A DNA stretch of 64,000 bases from PALSA-505 sp036501145 (GCA_036501145.1 DASYAV010000179.1:1-64000); one strand, 5' to 3'. Positions 34,273 to 43,526 are shown, counted from the stretch's first letter. Program-made: numbers and translations. The notes: generated by a model not told the origin, from the letters alone.

Positions 34273-35040
34273 TCAGTCGCAGTTGACGTAACAGACCGGG
34301 ACCCCGGTCCACGTCGACCAGTCCTCCGGCGAGTGGGCGAACAGCCGCGTGCCCTCATCCAGGTTGGCGGCAATCATGTCACCCTTCGAATAGGTGTCCC
34401 ACATCCTGAACGCCGGGCTTGAACCGATTTGCTGCATCTGCCAGTAAATCCCGTGTGCGCTGCTGCAGCTGCCTAGCGTTGAGTCTTCGTCGTAGCCCCA
34501 GACACCCACACACTGACCGTCTTCCGGGGCGAACCCGACATGCTTTCCTTTCCCACCTTCGGTCCCGTACCACAGCCTCTTTATAAAGTGAGCGACTACC
34601 GGCGCTGCTGCTACAACTGCCTGAAGGATGGATAGTGCTGCGCCGGTAAGCTCGACGACATTTTCGAGAATGACCAGATCGCTGCCGTTGGGAGGAGCTT
34701 TAACGCCGTTGGGGGCAGCTTTGGCAACGTCGCCGGGGTCATCGGCATCGGCAATGCACCAGTTCTGGCTGTGGTACAGGCAGATCAGCCATCCCAGCTC
34801 GCCCTCTTTCGTGCCGGACGGAGCGTTGCCTTCCGGGATGATGATCTCGTTCGCGTCCACGCCCGGCCGCAATCCAGGCACTGGCTTGGCCTGTACCCCG
34901 GTATGCTCGTACGCCAGTAGCCCCGTTTTCAGGTTCCTCGAAGAGCCGGGCGGCGCCTGCGCTGCGGCGGTGCATGTCAGGGCTAGTGCCACCGCTACCG
35001 TGACAGCGACCACTCGTCTGCAGCGTGAGTAGCTTCGCAT
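34273..35040 (-). CDS. Secreted protein of unknown function
   Basis: 255 aa from ATG 35040, supported by GGGAGGTCATC and by the promoter placed upstream. Signal peptide residues 1-27 (VVAVTVAVALALTCTAAAQA). The middle contains an amphipathic/hydrophobic helix (NVVELTGAALSILQAVVAAAPVV, about residues 134-156) and the C-terminal third has W/G/C-rich sequence (CVGVWGYDED, IYWQMQQIG, VCYVNCD) that may be a degenerate beta-trefoil. I do not recognise a family. Codon use is visibly more AT-rich than in the neighbours, suggesting acquisition by transfer. It shares its promoter type with the lectin and I36-like genes. Confidence 0.7.
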   Translation of the reverse strand: MRSYSRCRRVVAVTVAVALALTCTAAAQAPPGSSRNLKTGLLAYEHTGVQAKPVPGLRPGVDANEIIIPEGNAPSGTKEGELGWLICLYHSQNWCIADADDPGDVAKAAPNGVKAPPNGSDLVILENVVELTGAALSILQAVVAAAPVVAHFIKRLWYGTEGGKGKHVGFAPEDGQCVGVWGYDEDSTLGSCSSAHGIYWQMQQIGSSPAFRMWDTYSKGDMIAANLDEGTRLFAHSPEDWSTWTGVPVCYVNCD

Positions 35041-35080
35041 GATGACCTCCCGGGCTCTGTTGACGTTTGCGGGAGCCTCC

Positions 35081-35114
35081 AGTCTTCCCAGTGGCTCTAA
35101 CACGGCTCTAACAC
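35081..35114 (-). promoter_or_regulatory. SARP-type promoter, gene B: two identical 11-bp units
   Basis: Minus strand: GTGTTAG-AGCC-GTGTTAG (35114-35097), exactly 10 nt, then AAGACT (35086-35081). The 11-bp unit is repeated exactly. Spacing and -10 box match the promoters at 34148 and 35235. Confidence 0.75.
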
Positions 35115-35234
35115 GGCGCTGGCGCTGCCACGCTGCCTCCGGGTTTCCGGCAGGTCGCCGGCTGTGATGCGAGCGTTGAGCTCGGCGTCCACCAGCTCGC
35201 CCTCTACCTGATTGCAAAAGCGCGGTCTGGCGCT

Positions 35235-35279
35235 GTGTTAGCGCTGTGTTAGGGCCGTGCTAGAGCCGCGCAGAAGACT
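35235..35279 (+). promoter_or_regulatory. SARP-type promoter, gene C: three 11-bp-spaced heptamers
   Basis: Plus strand: GTGTTAG (35235-35241), GTGTTAG (35246-35252) and GTGCTAG (35257-35263), each 11 bp apart, then 10 nt and AAGACT (35274-35279). The predicted transcript start near 35286 rules out the ATG at 35280 as the gene start. Confidence 0.75.
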
Positions 35280-35318
35280 ATGCCTGGCATACCAGAGCAA
35301 CAGAGAGAAAGGTCAGGT

Positions 35319-35939
35319 ATGTTCGCAATTCGAGAGACCCTCAGCAGCAAAGTGCGGAAAGTACCGCTAGTTCGGTTCACGCTGCCCAGATTCCTGCTGA
35401 CTGCCGCGACGGTCTTCTTCGCGCTCGCCGTGGGTGTCGGGACCGCGGCGGCGTCGACCACCAATTTCGCGGCCCGGGCCCGCGGCTACGGGCTGAGCAG
35501 CAGCCAGGTCAGCACGCTCCAGCACGAGGTGAAAAGCTTTATCGCCCGGCACGGCGGGAAGCAGACCGCTATCAACGTGGTGACCTTCTCACGCGGCCGA
35601 ATCGTGTTCGCGGTACCTGGCCAGGAGTACTCACGCCCCGTGACCAGTGCCGCCACGGCCCGCCCGGCCATAACGGCAGACTGCCCGAACGGCGCCTTCT
35701 GCACCTACCAGGACCCGAATTTCAAGGGCAAGCAGGAGGATTACTACGCCTGCCACACCTGGTTCACGAATAAGTACAGCGGGTCATGGAAAAATGATCA
35801 GACTACCGGCTATTACGCGTGGCTGGAGCTAGATAACACGCGCCTCCAAAAGAAGTGGTACGCCAAGACGTGCAAGGCATGGTGTGAGAATTCGTACGTA
35901 GGCTCTGACGTCGTGATCCTCAAGGTTCATCCATGTTAA
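35319..35939 (+). CDS. Secreted peptidase inhibitor I36-like protein
   Basis: 206 aa from ATG 35319 (AAAGGTCAGGT upstream). Signal peptide residues about 20-46 (LLTAATVFFALAVGVGTAAAS). The mature C-terminal 75 residues contain CPNGAFCTYQDPNFKGK, then Y-A-C, and two further Cys (TCKAWC), the pattern of the I36/SMPI family of Streptomyces metalloproteinase inhibitors and related small secreted proteins. A propeptide-like region (residues 47-120) precedes it. The 3' part is AT-richer than its surroundings. Inhibitory activity is inferred from the family only. Confidence 0.78.
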   Translation: MFAIRETLSSKVRKVPLVRFTLPRFLLTAATVFFALAVGVGTAAASTTNFAARARGYGLSSSQVSTLQHEVKSFIARHGGKQTAINVVTFSRGRIVFAVPGQEYSRPVTSAATARPAITADCPNGAFCTYQDPNFKGKQEDYYACHTWFTNKYSGSWKNDQTTGYYAWLELDNTRLQKKWYAKTCKAWCENSYVGSDVVILKVHPC

Positions 35940-36132
35940 TCCTGAGGTTCGTTCCCAGTAACAGCTAGACTAGGCACATCGCAAGGGCGGCAGCTGGGCC
36001 GGCCGTCACCGGCCGCCGGCCCACTGCCGCCGCGCTCGGCTGGAGCGGAACTAGGTAACCATCCCGCCCGGGCTGCGGGTGAATTGTGCCCGGCCGGCCA
36101 GTATCGTTTGAGGCAACCGACGGGGGTTGCCC

Positions 36133-39100
36133 ATGGCCGCGGAGCTGAAGTTCGGCCTGCTGGGCCTGCTCGAGGTGCGCCGGGACAATATTCCCGTGCC
36201 GATCGCGGCGGGTAGGCAGCGGGCCCTGCTGGCGGTGCTGCTGCTGCACGCGGGCACCGTCGTGCCGGTGGACGAGCTGGTCGAGGCGTTGTGGAGCAGC
36301 GGGCCGCCGGCCTCGGCACGGGCGAGCCTGCACAACTACGTAAAGCGGCTGCGGGCCGTCCTCAGGGATGTCGGCCACGAACTGGTCGTCACCCGGCCGC
36401 AGGGGTACCTGATCAAGGTCGAGCCTGGTGCGCTGGATGTGGCCCGGTTCGAGGAACTACTCGTGGTGGCGCGGGAGGCGGCCCGGGCCGGCGGGTGGGA
36501 ACGAGCGGCGGGGCAGGCCCGCGCGGCGCTGGCGCTGTGGCGGGGGGAACCGCTGGCCGACACGGGGTCGGACGTGCTGGCCCTGCGGGAGGTGCCGCGG
36601 CTGGCTGAGATGCGGCTCCAGGCCCTCGAGCTGGCCATCGACGCGAGCCTGCACCTGGGCCGGCAGGCTGAGCTGGTCGGTGAGCTGCACCGCCTGGTGG
36701 CCGAGCAGCCGCTACGGGAGCGGCTGCATGCCCTGTTGGTGCTGGCGCTGTACCGGGACGGCCGCCAGGGCGAGGCGCTGGCCGCCTATCAGGATGCCCG
36801 CCGGGTGCTGGTCGAGGAGCTGGGCAGCGAACCCGGGCCAGGGTTGCGCGAACTGCACCAGCGGATCCTCACCGGTGATCCGGCGCTGAACGAGGCGCCG
36901 CCACAGTCAGCTGGCCCCGCCGACCGGGCCGCGGCGGCGTGCACGCTGCCCCGCGACAGTGCCAGCTTCACCGGCCGGTCAGCCGAACTGGCTCGGGTGA
37001 CGACGGCCGCAAATGGGGCCGGCACGGTAGTGCGGATTCAGGCGATCGGCGGCATGGCCGGTGTAGGCAAGACGGCGTTCGCGGTGCATGCGGCACACCG
37101 GCTCACCCAGCAATTCCCCGACGGGCAGCTGTTCGTGCCGCTGCACGGGCACACGCCAGGTCATCATCCGGCCGATCCGGCCGAGGCACTGTCTGGCCTG
37201 CTGGTGACGGTGGGCTTTCCGGCCGCCCGGATCCCGCCCGGGCTGGCCGAGCGGGCTGGGCTGTGGCGCGACTACCTGGCCGGCAAGCGGGTGCTGCTGG
37301 TGCTCGACGACGCGGTCGGCAGCGATCAGGTGGAACCGCTGCTGCCGGGCACGGCGGGCAGCCTGGTGCTGGTGACCAGCCGCCGGCACCTGACCGCGCT
37401 GGCCGACGCCCAGGTGATCGGCCTGGATGTGCTGCCGGCCAGGGAGGCGGCGGCGCTGCTGGTGCGGCTGGCCGCCCGGCCTGGCCTGCTGCCCGGCGAT
37501 CCGGCGGTGGCGGAGGTCTGCGAGTTGTGCGGGCATCTGCCGCTGGCGATCGGGATGCTGGCCCGGCAGTTGCGTCATCATCCGGCGTGGACCCTGGCCG
37601 CGCTGGCCGCCGAGCTGGCCAGCACCCGGGACCGGCTGGAGCTGATGACCGCAGAGAACCTGTCAGTGGCGGCGGCGTTCGATCTGTCCTACGCCGACCT
37701 CGACCCGGATCATCGGCGGCTGTTCCGCCGCCTGGGCCTGCATCCGGGCAGTGACATCGACGGTTACGCCGCCGCAGTGCTTGACGGCTGCTCGCTGGCG
37801 GCCGCCCGTCATGGGCTGCAGCTGCTGTATGAGCACCACTTGCTTACCGAGTCCGGGGCCCGCCGCTACCGGCTGCACGACCTGCTCCGTGAGCACGCGC
37901 ACGCCTGCGCGCTCCGGGAGGAAACGCCCCCCGGCCGGGAAGCTGCTGCCCGCCGTCTGCTGGACTACTACATCGCCGCTGCCAGCCTGGCTGAGAAGCG
38001 GCTGGCCCGGCAGACCCGCCCGGCTGCCGGCCTGGTCTGGTCCGCACCCGAGGCGGCAGTTCCGGACCTGTCGGACGGCGCCAAGGCGCTGGCCTGGGCA
38101 CGGACCGAACGCGCCAATCTGCTGGCCTGTCTGGATCTGGCCAGCGTCCGGGGCGACGATCTCCGGGTGGTCGCCCTCACGGCAGCACTCGCCGCTCCGC
38201 TGCGGCTCGACGGCTCCTGGGCTGACGTCGCCGCCCGCCATCTCACCGCGGCGCGGGCCGCGCGGCGGTGCGGCGACCGGCTCGGCCAGGCCAACGCGAT
38301 CCGCGAGCTGGGAGTCGCGCACCGGCTGGCCGGGGACTGCCCGCGGGCGGCGCAGGTGATCGAGCATGCCCTGGGTATCTCCCGTGGCATCGGTGACCGG
38401 CTCGGCCAAGCAAATGCCCTTCGTGAGCTGGGGGTCGTGTGGCAGGGCATAGACCATCCGCGCGCGACCGCGGTGCTGGCCGAAGCGCTGGAGCACTATC
38501 GCGCCCTTGGCGACCGGCTCGGCCAGGCCAACGCTCTTCTCAGCCTGGGCGTGGTGCACCGGTTGACCGGTAACTATGCGGATTCGGCCCGGGGGCTGGA
38601 GCAGGCCTTGCGGTTCTATCGCGAGTTGGATGACCCCCTAGGTCAGACCACCACCCTCATCAATCTGGGGATGGCGCGGCAACTGATCGGCGATTACCCG
38701 GGTTCGGCGGAAGTCCTGGAAGAGGCACTTGGCATCTCCCGCGACCTCGGGGAGCGGCTCAACCAGGCCAGCGCCCTCGCCAATCTCGGAGCGCTGCGGC
38801 GGTCGACCGGGGACTATCCAGGTTCGCTGCGAGCCCTGGAGGAAGCCCTGCGGCTCTTTCGTGAGTTCCGCGAGCGGCTCGGTCAGGCCAACGTGCTGCT
38901 CGAGCTGGCGAAGTTGTGGCGAGAGACCGGAGGCCGCCAGGCGGCCAGGCGGGCCCTGGCAGAGGCGCTGCGCCTGTACCAGGATCTCGGTGACCGGGGT
39001 TCGGAAGCGGAAGCGCTCAACGAGATCGGAACACTGCACCGGCTCGGGGGCGATCTGGCCCTGGCCGAAGCGTGCCATCGCGAGGCGCTTGAGCTGGCCC

Positions 39101-39312
39101 AGGCAGTGGACGCTTCATGGGATGAGGCCTACGCGCTTGCTGGCCTGGGCCGGTGCGCCCTGGCCGCCGGCCGAGCCGCCGATGCCGAGGTCGGCCTGCG
39201 CCAGGCACACCAGGTCTTCCAGCGGATCGGCGCCGCCGAGGCGGCAGATGTGGCCGCCGAACTCGATACGCTCGCCGGGGCCGCCCCAGCCTCGCGGCAC
39301 TCTGCCTGGTGA
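36133..39312 (+). CDS. AfsR-like SARP-STAND-TPR transcriptional regulator 1
   Basis: 1059 aa from ATG 36133 (GGGGG 6 nt upstream). Domains in order: OmpR-type winged helix (residues 1-95, KFGLLGLLEVRRD and RQRALLAVLLLHAG); BTAD (100-245, ARFEELLVVAREAARAGGWE and RERLHALLVLALYRDGRQGE); STAND/NB-ARC NTPase with Walker A GGMAGVGKTA (~305), Walker B VLLVLDDA and GLPL-like HLPLAIGMLA; then TPR repeats (640-1040). AfsR-type proteins bind 11-bp-spaced direct repeats over the -35 region and recruit RNA polymerase. Neighbouring secreted genes have exactly such sites, so this is a likely activator of them. ATP/ligand control through STAND is family knowledge. Confidence 0.93.
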   Translation: MAAELKFGLLGLLEVRRDNIPVPIAAGRQRALLAVLLLHAGTVVPVDELVEALWSSGPPASARASLHNYVKRLRAVLRDVGHELVVTRPQGYLIKVEPGALDVARFEELLVVAREAARAGGWERAAGQARAALALWRGEPLADTGSDVLALREVPRLAEMRLQALELAIDASLHLGRQAELVGELHRLVAEQPLRERLHALLVLALYRDGRQGEALAAYQDARRVLVEELGSEPGPGLRELHQRILTGDPALNEAPPQSAGPADRAAAACTLPRDSASFTGRSAELARVTTAANGAGTVVRIQAIGGMAGVGKTAFAVHAAHRLTQQFPDGQLFVPLHGHTPGHHPADPAEALSGLLVTVGFPAARIPPGLAERAGLWRDYLAGKRVLLVLDDAVGSDQVEPLLPGTAGSLVLVTSRRHLTALADAQVIGLDVLPAREAAALLVRLAARPGLLPGDPAVAEVCELCGHLPLAIGMLARQLRHHPAWTLAALAAELASTRDRLELMTAENLSVAAAFDLSYADLDPDHRRLFRRLGLHPGSDIDGYAAAVLDGCSLAAARHGLQLLYEHHLLTESGARRYRLHDLLREHAHACALREETPPGREAAARRLLDYYIAAASLAEKRLARQTRPAAGLVWSAPEAAVPDLSDGAKALAWARTERANLLACLDLASVRGDDLRVVALTAALAAPLRLDGSWADVAARHLTAARAARRCGDRLGQANAIRELGVAHRLAGDCPRAAQVIEHALGISRGIGDRLGQANALRELGVVWQGIDHPRATAVLAEALEHYRALGDRLGQANALLSLGVVHRLTGNYADSARGLEQALRFYRELDDPLGQTTTLINLGMARQLIGDYPGSAEVLEEALGISRDLGERLNQASALANLGALRRSTGDYPGSLRALEEALRLFREFRERLGQANVLLELAKLWRETGGRQAARRALAEALRLYQDLGDRGSEAEALNEIGTLHRLGGDLALAEACHREALELAQAVDASWDEAYALAGLGRCALAAGRAADAEVGLRQAHQVFQRIGAAEAADVAAELDTLAGAAPASRHSAW

Positions 39313-39397
39313 CCCGCCGAGCATTTCTGGCCGCGCCAACGCCTCGCTAACAAATGGCTGGCTGGCCGGTACAGTCACATCGGTGGCCGATCGGGAA

Positions 39398-42300
39398 ATG
39401 CCTGTGGCCGCGGAGCTGGAGTTCGGCCTGCTGGGCCCGCTCGAGGTGCGCCGTGGCGGCGCGCTGGTGCCGGTCGCGGCGGGCAGGCAGCGGGGCCTGC
39501 TGGCCGCGCTGCTGCTGCACGCGGGCATGGTGGCCACGGCCGATGAGCTGATCGACGTGCTGTGGGATGGCGGGCCGCCGGCGTCGGCGCGGGCGAGCCT
39601 GCACAATTACGTGAAGAGGCTGCGGAACACCCTGGGGGATGCCGCACGCGACCGGATCGTCACCCGGCCGCAGGGGTACCAGGTCAGAGTCGAACCTGGC
39701 GGCCTCGATGTCACCCGGTTCGAAAAGCTGCTGGATGATGCCCGCGCCGCGGCGCGGGACAGCGCGTGGCAGGATGCAGCCGGCCAGGCGCGGGCGGCGC
39801 TGGCGCTGTGGCGGGGGGAGCCGCTGGCCGATACCGGGTCCGAGGTGCTGGCTCTGCGGGAGGGGCCGCGGCTGGCCGAGATGCGGATGCAGGCCCTCGA
39901 GGTTGCCATCGACGCCGGCCTGCGGCTGGGTCCGCCCACCGAAGTCATCGGCGAGCTGCAGCGCCTGGTGGCCGAGCACCCGCTGCGGGAGCGGCTGCAC
40001 GGCCTGCTGATGCTGGCGCTGTACCGTGACGGCCGCCAGGGTGAGGCGCTGGCTGCCTACCAGCGGGCCCGGCAGCAGCTGGTCAGCGAGCTGGGCGCCG
40101 AGCCGGGCGCCGAACTGCGTGAGCTGCACCAGCGGATCCTGGTCACCGACCCGTCCCTCACCCAGGCGCAGCCCGGTCTGGCCACGGCGGCCGGGCCTGC
40201 GGCGGCCATCCGGACGCTGCCCCGCGACATCGTCAGCTTCACCGGCCGGCAGGCCGAGCTGGCCCGGGTGGCGGTGGCCGGGGCGGGGGTACATGGCGTG
40301 CTGGGCATCCAGGCGATCGGCGGCATGGCGGGAGTGGGCAAGACAGCCTTCGCGGTGCATGCGGCCCACCAACTGGCGCCGCGGTTCCCCGACGGGCAGT
40401 TCTTTGTGCCGCTGTACGGGCATACGCCGGGGCGTTGCCCGGCCGATCCGGCCGAGGCGCTGGCCGGGCTGCTGGTGACGGTGGGGTTCGCTGCCGCACG
40501 GATCCCGCCCGGGCTAGCCGAGCGGGCCGGGCTGTGGCGCGACTACCTGGCCGGCAAGCGGGTGCTGCTGGTGCTGGACGACGCGGTGAGCAGTGATCAG
40601 GTGGAGCCGCTGCTGCCCGGCACCGCCGGCAGCCTGGTCCTGGTGACCGGCCGCCGGCACCTGACCGCACTGCCGGACGCCCAGGTGATCGGCCTGGATG
40701 TGCTGGCGCCGGCGGAGGCGGCGGCGCTGCTGGTGCGGCTGGCCGCCCGCCCCGGCCTGCTGCCCGGCGACCCGGCGGTGGCGGAGATCTGCACCCTGTG
40801 CGGGCACCTGCCGCTGGCGATCGGGATGCTGGCCAGGCGGCTGCGCCATCATCCGGCCTGGACCCCGGCCGGACTCGCCGCCGATCTGGCCGCGGTGCGG
40901 GACCGGCTGGAGCTGATGGCGGCCGAGAACGTGTCCGTGACGGCCGCGTTCGACCTGTCCTACGCCGACCTCGGCCCGGACCAGCGGCGGCTGTTCCGCC
41001 GGCTCGGCCTGCACCCAGGCAATGGCATCGACGCCTATGCCGCCGCCGCGCTTGACGGCCGCTCGCTGGCTGCGGCCCGCCATGGGCTGCGGGACCTGTA
41101 TGACCACCACCTGCTGACCGAGCCGGTAGCCGGCCGGTACCGGCTGCACGACCTGCTGCACGAGCACGCCAGGACGCTGGCGGGGGAAGACACGGCCAGC
41201 GATCGCGGTCAGGCCACCGGCCGCCTGCTGGACTACTACACCCAGGTCGCCACCCTCGCCGAGGCGCGCCTGGCCCGGCAGACCAGGTGTGGGCCCGCCC
41301 CGGAACTGGCGGCACCGCCGTCCGCGGCTCCCGGCCTGCCCGACAACGCCGGCGCGCTGGCTTGGGCCCGCGCCGAGCGCGCCAACCTGCTCGCCTGCCT
41401 CGACCACACCACCGGAACCGGCCAGCAGGCCCGGGTGGTCGCCCTCACCGCCGCCCTCGCCGCCTTGCTGCAGCAGGACGGCCCTTGGACCGAGGCCATT
41501 ACCCGCCATGCCGCCGCGGCGCAAGCCGCCCGGCGGAGCGGTGACCAGTCTGGCGAAGCCAACGCCCTCAACAACCTGGCGATGGTGCGGTACCTGACCG
41601 GGGAGCACGCTCAGGCGACGCAGGCCCTGGAGCCGGCGCTGGGCATGTACCGCGACCTTGGCGATCGGCTCGGCCAGGCCAACACCATCGCCAACCTGGG
41701 GTTCGTGCGGTATGTGGCCGGAGAGTACGCGGCCGCGGCCCAGGCGCTGGAGTCGGCACTGGATATCTACCGCGACCTTGGCGATCGGCTCGGCCAGGCC
41801 AACACCCTGAAGAACCTGGGCGCCGTCCGGCATCTGACCGGCGACTACCCGGCCGCGGCCCGGGCGCTGGAGTCTGCGCTGAGCGTCTCTCACGACCTCG
41901 GCGACCGGCTCGGCCAGGCCAACACCCTGATCTTTCTCGGCGCCGTGCGCCGGCTGACCGGGGACTACCCGGCCGCGGCCCGGGTGCTGGAGTCGGCGCT
42001 GGGTACCTATCGCGACCTCGGTCACCGGCTCGGTCAGGCCAACGCCCTCACCGACCTGGGGATTGTGCGGCGGGCGACCGGCGAGTATCCGGCCGCGGCC
42101 CAGGCGCTGGAGTCGGCGCTGGGCATCTACCGCGACCTCGGTCAACGGCAAGGCCAGGCCAATGCCCTGAGCAACATAGGTGCCTTGCGCCGGCTGACGG
42201 GGGAGTACCCGGCCGCGCACCAGGCCCTGCAGGAGGCCCTGAGCATCTGCCGCGATATGGGTGAGCGTGGCGGCGAGGCGGAAGTACTCAACGAGACGGG

Positions 42301-42589
42301 GACCCTGCACCTTGCCCGCCGGGAACTCGATCAAGCCGAGGCGTGTCACCGGCAGGCCCTGGAAACCGCCCGGGAGATCAGCAGTTCCGGCGATGAGGCA
42401 CACGCGCTGGCCGGCCTGGGCCGGTGCGCCCTGACCGCTGGCCGCATCGCCGACGCCGAGGCCGGCCTGCGCGAGGCACACCAGATCTTCCAGCGGATCG
42501 GCGCCGCCGAGGCGGCGGACGTAGCCGCTGAACTCGGCGCCCTCGGCAAGCCGGCCACCGTGCGGCGCTCATCACCGTTGACCGGCTGA
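39398..42589 (+). CDS. AfsR-like SARP-STAND-TPR transcriptional regulator 2 (tandem paralogue)
   Basis: 1063 aa from ATG 39398 (GTG 39404 aligns with the paralogue start and is an alternative). Same domain order as the gene upstream and clearly a tandem duplicate: winged helix (EFGLLGPLEVRRGG), BTAD, P-loop NTPase (GGMAGVGKTAFAVHAAHQL), Walker B VLLVLDDAVSS and TPRs. It differs mainly in the C-terminal TPR region, where 40-residue units (G-D-R-L-G-Q-A-N-T core) are almost identical, implying recent expansion. The two may have diverged in ligand sensing while keeping similar DNA sites. Confidence 0.93.
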   Translation: MPVAAELEFGLLGPLEVRRGGALVPVAAGRQRGLLAALLLHAGMVATADELIDVLWDGGPPASARASLHNYVKRLRNTLGDAARDRIVTRPQGYQVRVEPGGLDVTRFEKLLDDARAAARDSAWQDAAGQARAALALWRGEPLADTGSEVLALREGPRLAEMRMQALEVAIDAGLRLGPPTEVIGELQRLVAEHPLRERLHGLLMLALYRDGRQGEALAAYQRARQQLVSELGAEPGAELRELHQRILVTDPSLTQAQPGLATAAGPAAAIRTLPRDIVSFTGRQAELARVAVAGAGVHGVLGIQAIGGMAGVGKTAFAVHAAHQLAPRFPDGQFFVPLYGHTPGRCPADPAEALAGLLVTVGFAAARIPPGLAERAGLWRDYLAGKRVLLVLDDAVSSDQVEPLLPGTAGSLVLVTGRRHLTALPDAQVIGLDVLAPAEAAALLVRLAARPGLLPGDPAVAEICTLCGHLPLAIGMLARRLRHHPAWTPAGLAADLAAVRDRLELMAAENVSVTAAFDLSYADLGPDQRRLFRRLGLHPGNGIDAYAAAALDGRSLAAARHGLRDLYDHHLLTEPVAGRYRLHDLLHEHARTLAGEDTASDRGQATGRLLDYYTQVATLAEARLARQTRCGPAPELAAPPSAAPGLPDNAGALAWARAERANLLACLDHTTGTGQQARVVALTAALAALLQQDGPWTEAITRHAAAAQAARRSGDQSGEANALNNLAMVRYLTGEHAQATQALEPALGMYRDLGDRLGQANTIANLGFVRYVAGEYAAAAQALESALDIYRDLGDRLGQANTLKNLGAVRHLTGDYPAAARALESALSVSHDLGDRLGQANTLIFLGAVRRLTGDYPAAARVLESALGTYRDLGHRLGQANALTDLGIVRRATGEYPAAAQALESALGIYRDLGQRQGQANALSNIGALRRLTGEYPAAHQALQEALSICRDMGERGGEAEVLNETGTLHLARRELDQAEACHRQALETAREISSSGDEAHALAGLGRCALTAGRIADAEAGLREAHQIFQRIGAAEAADVAAELGALGKPATVRRSSPLTG
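41540..42279 (+). repeat. 120-bp tandem repeats encoding TPR units
   Basis: A 120-bp unit (40 residues) recurs about six times; the G-x-R-x-G-Q-A-N core begins near 41541, 41662, 41782, 41902, 42022 and 42142. DNA identity between central units is high, unlike the diverged TPRs of the upstream paralogue. This looks like recent unequal recombination and may be unstable in copy number. Confidence 0.75.
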
Positions 42590-42600
42590 TAGCCGCTGAC

Positions 42601-42655
42601 GGCCCGGCCGGCCACGGCCAGCCTGCGCTCTTGCCTGTCCCGGACCGGCCGGGCC
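42601..42655 (+). terminator. Long hairpin after the SARP pair
   Basis: Perfect 11-bp arms GGCCCGGCCGG (42601-42611) and CCGGCCGGGCC (42645-42655) enclose a 33-nt loop starting 12 nt after the stop of the second SARP gene. It is a plausible terminator without a T-run. Confidence 0.5.
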
Positions 42656-42773
42656 AGGACGGGTGCATTAGCATGATTCCGCACCGTCCCGGCAAACGGC
42701 CCGGGAACGGGCCGCGAACGCCCGATCGCCCGCGACCTCGAATAAGACACTGTTCCCGGGGGCTGACTGACCG

Positions 42774-43349
42774 ATGCGCCTGCTGCTCATCGGCGCACCA
42801 GGCGCCGGGAAGGGGACCCAGGCCGGGCGGCTGGCCGCCCGGTTCGGCATCACCCACATCTCCAGCGGTGACCTGCTGCGCCAGCACGTCCGCGACCAGA
42901 CGCCACTCGGCCAGGCGATCAAGTCCTACGTGGACCGTGGCGACCTGGTGCCGGACAGCCTGGTCATGGACATGCTGCGCAAGCCGGTGGTCGCCGCGGC
43001 GGAAGCCGGCGGCTACGTGCTCGACGGCTTCCCGCGCACCGTGGAACAGGCCGAGACGGCGTTCGAGGTGGCCCAGCCGCTCGGCGCCGAGGTGCAGGCC
43101 GCCATCCACCTCGACGTCCCGGATGCCGAACTGGTGCGCCGGCTGCTCGCCAGGCAGCGCGGCTCCGACGACACCGAAGAGGTGATCGAACACCGGCTCC
43201 AGGTGTACCGGGAGAACACGATCCCGCTGCTGGAGTACTACGCGGGCCGGGAGTGGATGTTCGCCGTGGACGGCGCCCAGCCGCCGGACGTGGTGCACGA
43301 GGAGATCGTCACCCGGCTGCGCAAGCTGGCCGCCTTCACCCCCCAGTAG
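42774..43349 (+). CDS. Adenylate kinase (short form) or related NMP kinase
   Basis: 191 aa. P-loop GAPGAGKGT (residues 7-15), NMP-binding segment ISSGDLLRQHV, DGFPRT (residues 83-88, hallmark of adenylate kinase) and VIEHRLQVYRENTIPLLEYY. The LID is short (ARQRGSDDTEEV) and lacks zinc cysteines, like short-form adenylate kinases. Such a copy outside the ribosomal-protein operon is often a second adk paralogue; the main adk would be elsewhere. ATG 42774. Confidence 0.85.
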   Translation: MRLLLIGAPGAGKGTQAGRLAARFGITHISSGDLLRQHVRDQTPLGQAIKSYVDRGDLVPDSLVMDMLRKPVVAAAEAGGYVLDGFPRTVEQAETAFEVAQPLGAEVQAAIHLDVPDAELVRRLLARQRGSDDTEEVIEHRLQVYRENTIPLLEYYAGREWMFAVDGAQPPDVVHEEIVTRLRKLAAFTPQ

Positions 43350-43498
43350 CGGCCGGCCCGGAGCGCGTCAACCCGGCCACGGGACGGTCCCGCGCATGTC
43401 CCGCCTGGCCCAGAGCGCCGCCTCCTTCCCGCCCGCTGCCCATCCCGGCGCGGCCCGCCTAGCCGCTCGTGCGAAGAGCCTTGCATCGAGGGTATTAG

Positions 43499-43526
43499 CG
43501 ATATAGCGTTAACATATCGACGATAT
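43499..43526. promoter_or_regulatory. CGATAT-N9-ATATCG dyad plus extra half-site, candidate PadR operator
   Basis: CGATAT (43499-43504) and ATATCG (43514-43519) form a perfect dyad; a third CGATAT follows at 43521-43526. It lies 60 bp before the PadR gene in an AT-rich patch. PadR regulators bind such ATAT-type palindromes at their own promoters. The rest of the gap 43350-43498 shows nothing recognisable. Confidence 0.55.

Noticed and set aside
39312..39397. SARP-type site before the second SARP gene (CGCCAAC-N4-CGCTAAC)
   Set aside because: Spacing is 11 bp, but the heptamers face away from the gene and no RAGACT follows at the right distance, so it does not fit the promoter plan.
33537..42589. 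Secondary-metabolite gene cluster implied by SARP regulators
   Set aside because: No PKS, NRPS, terpene or RiPP biosynthetic gene is present; the SARP-type sites precede secreted-protein genes instead.
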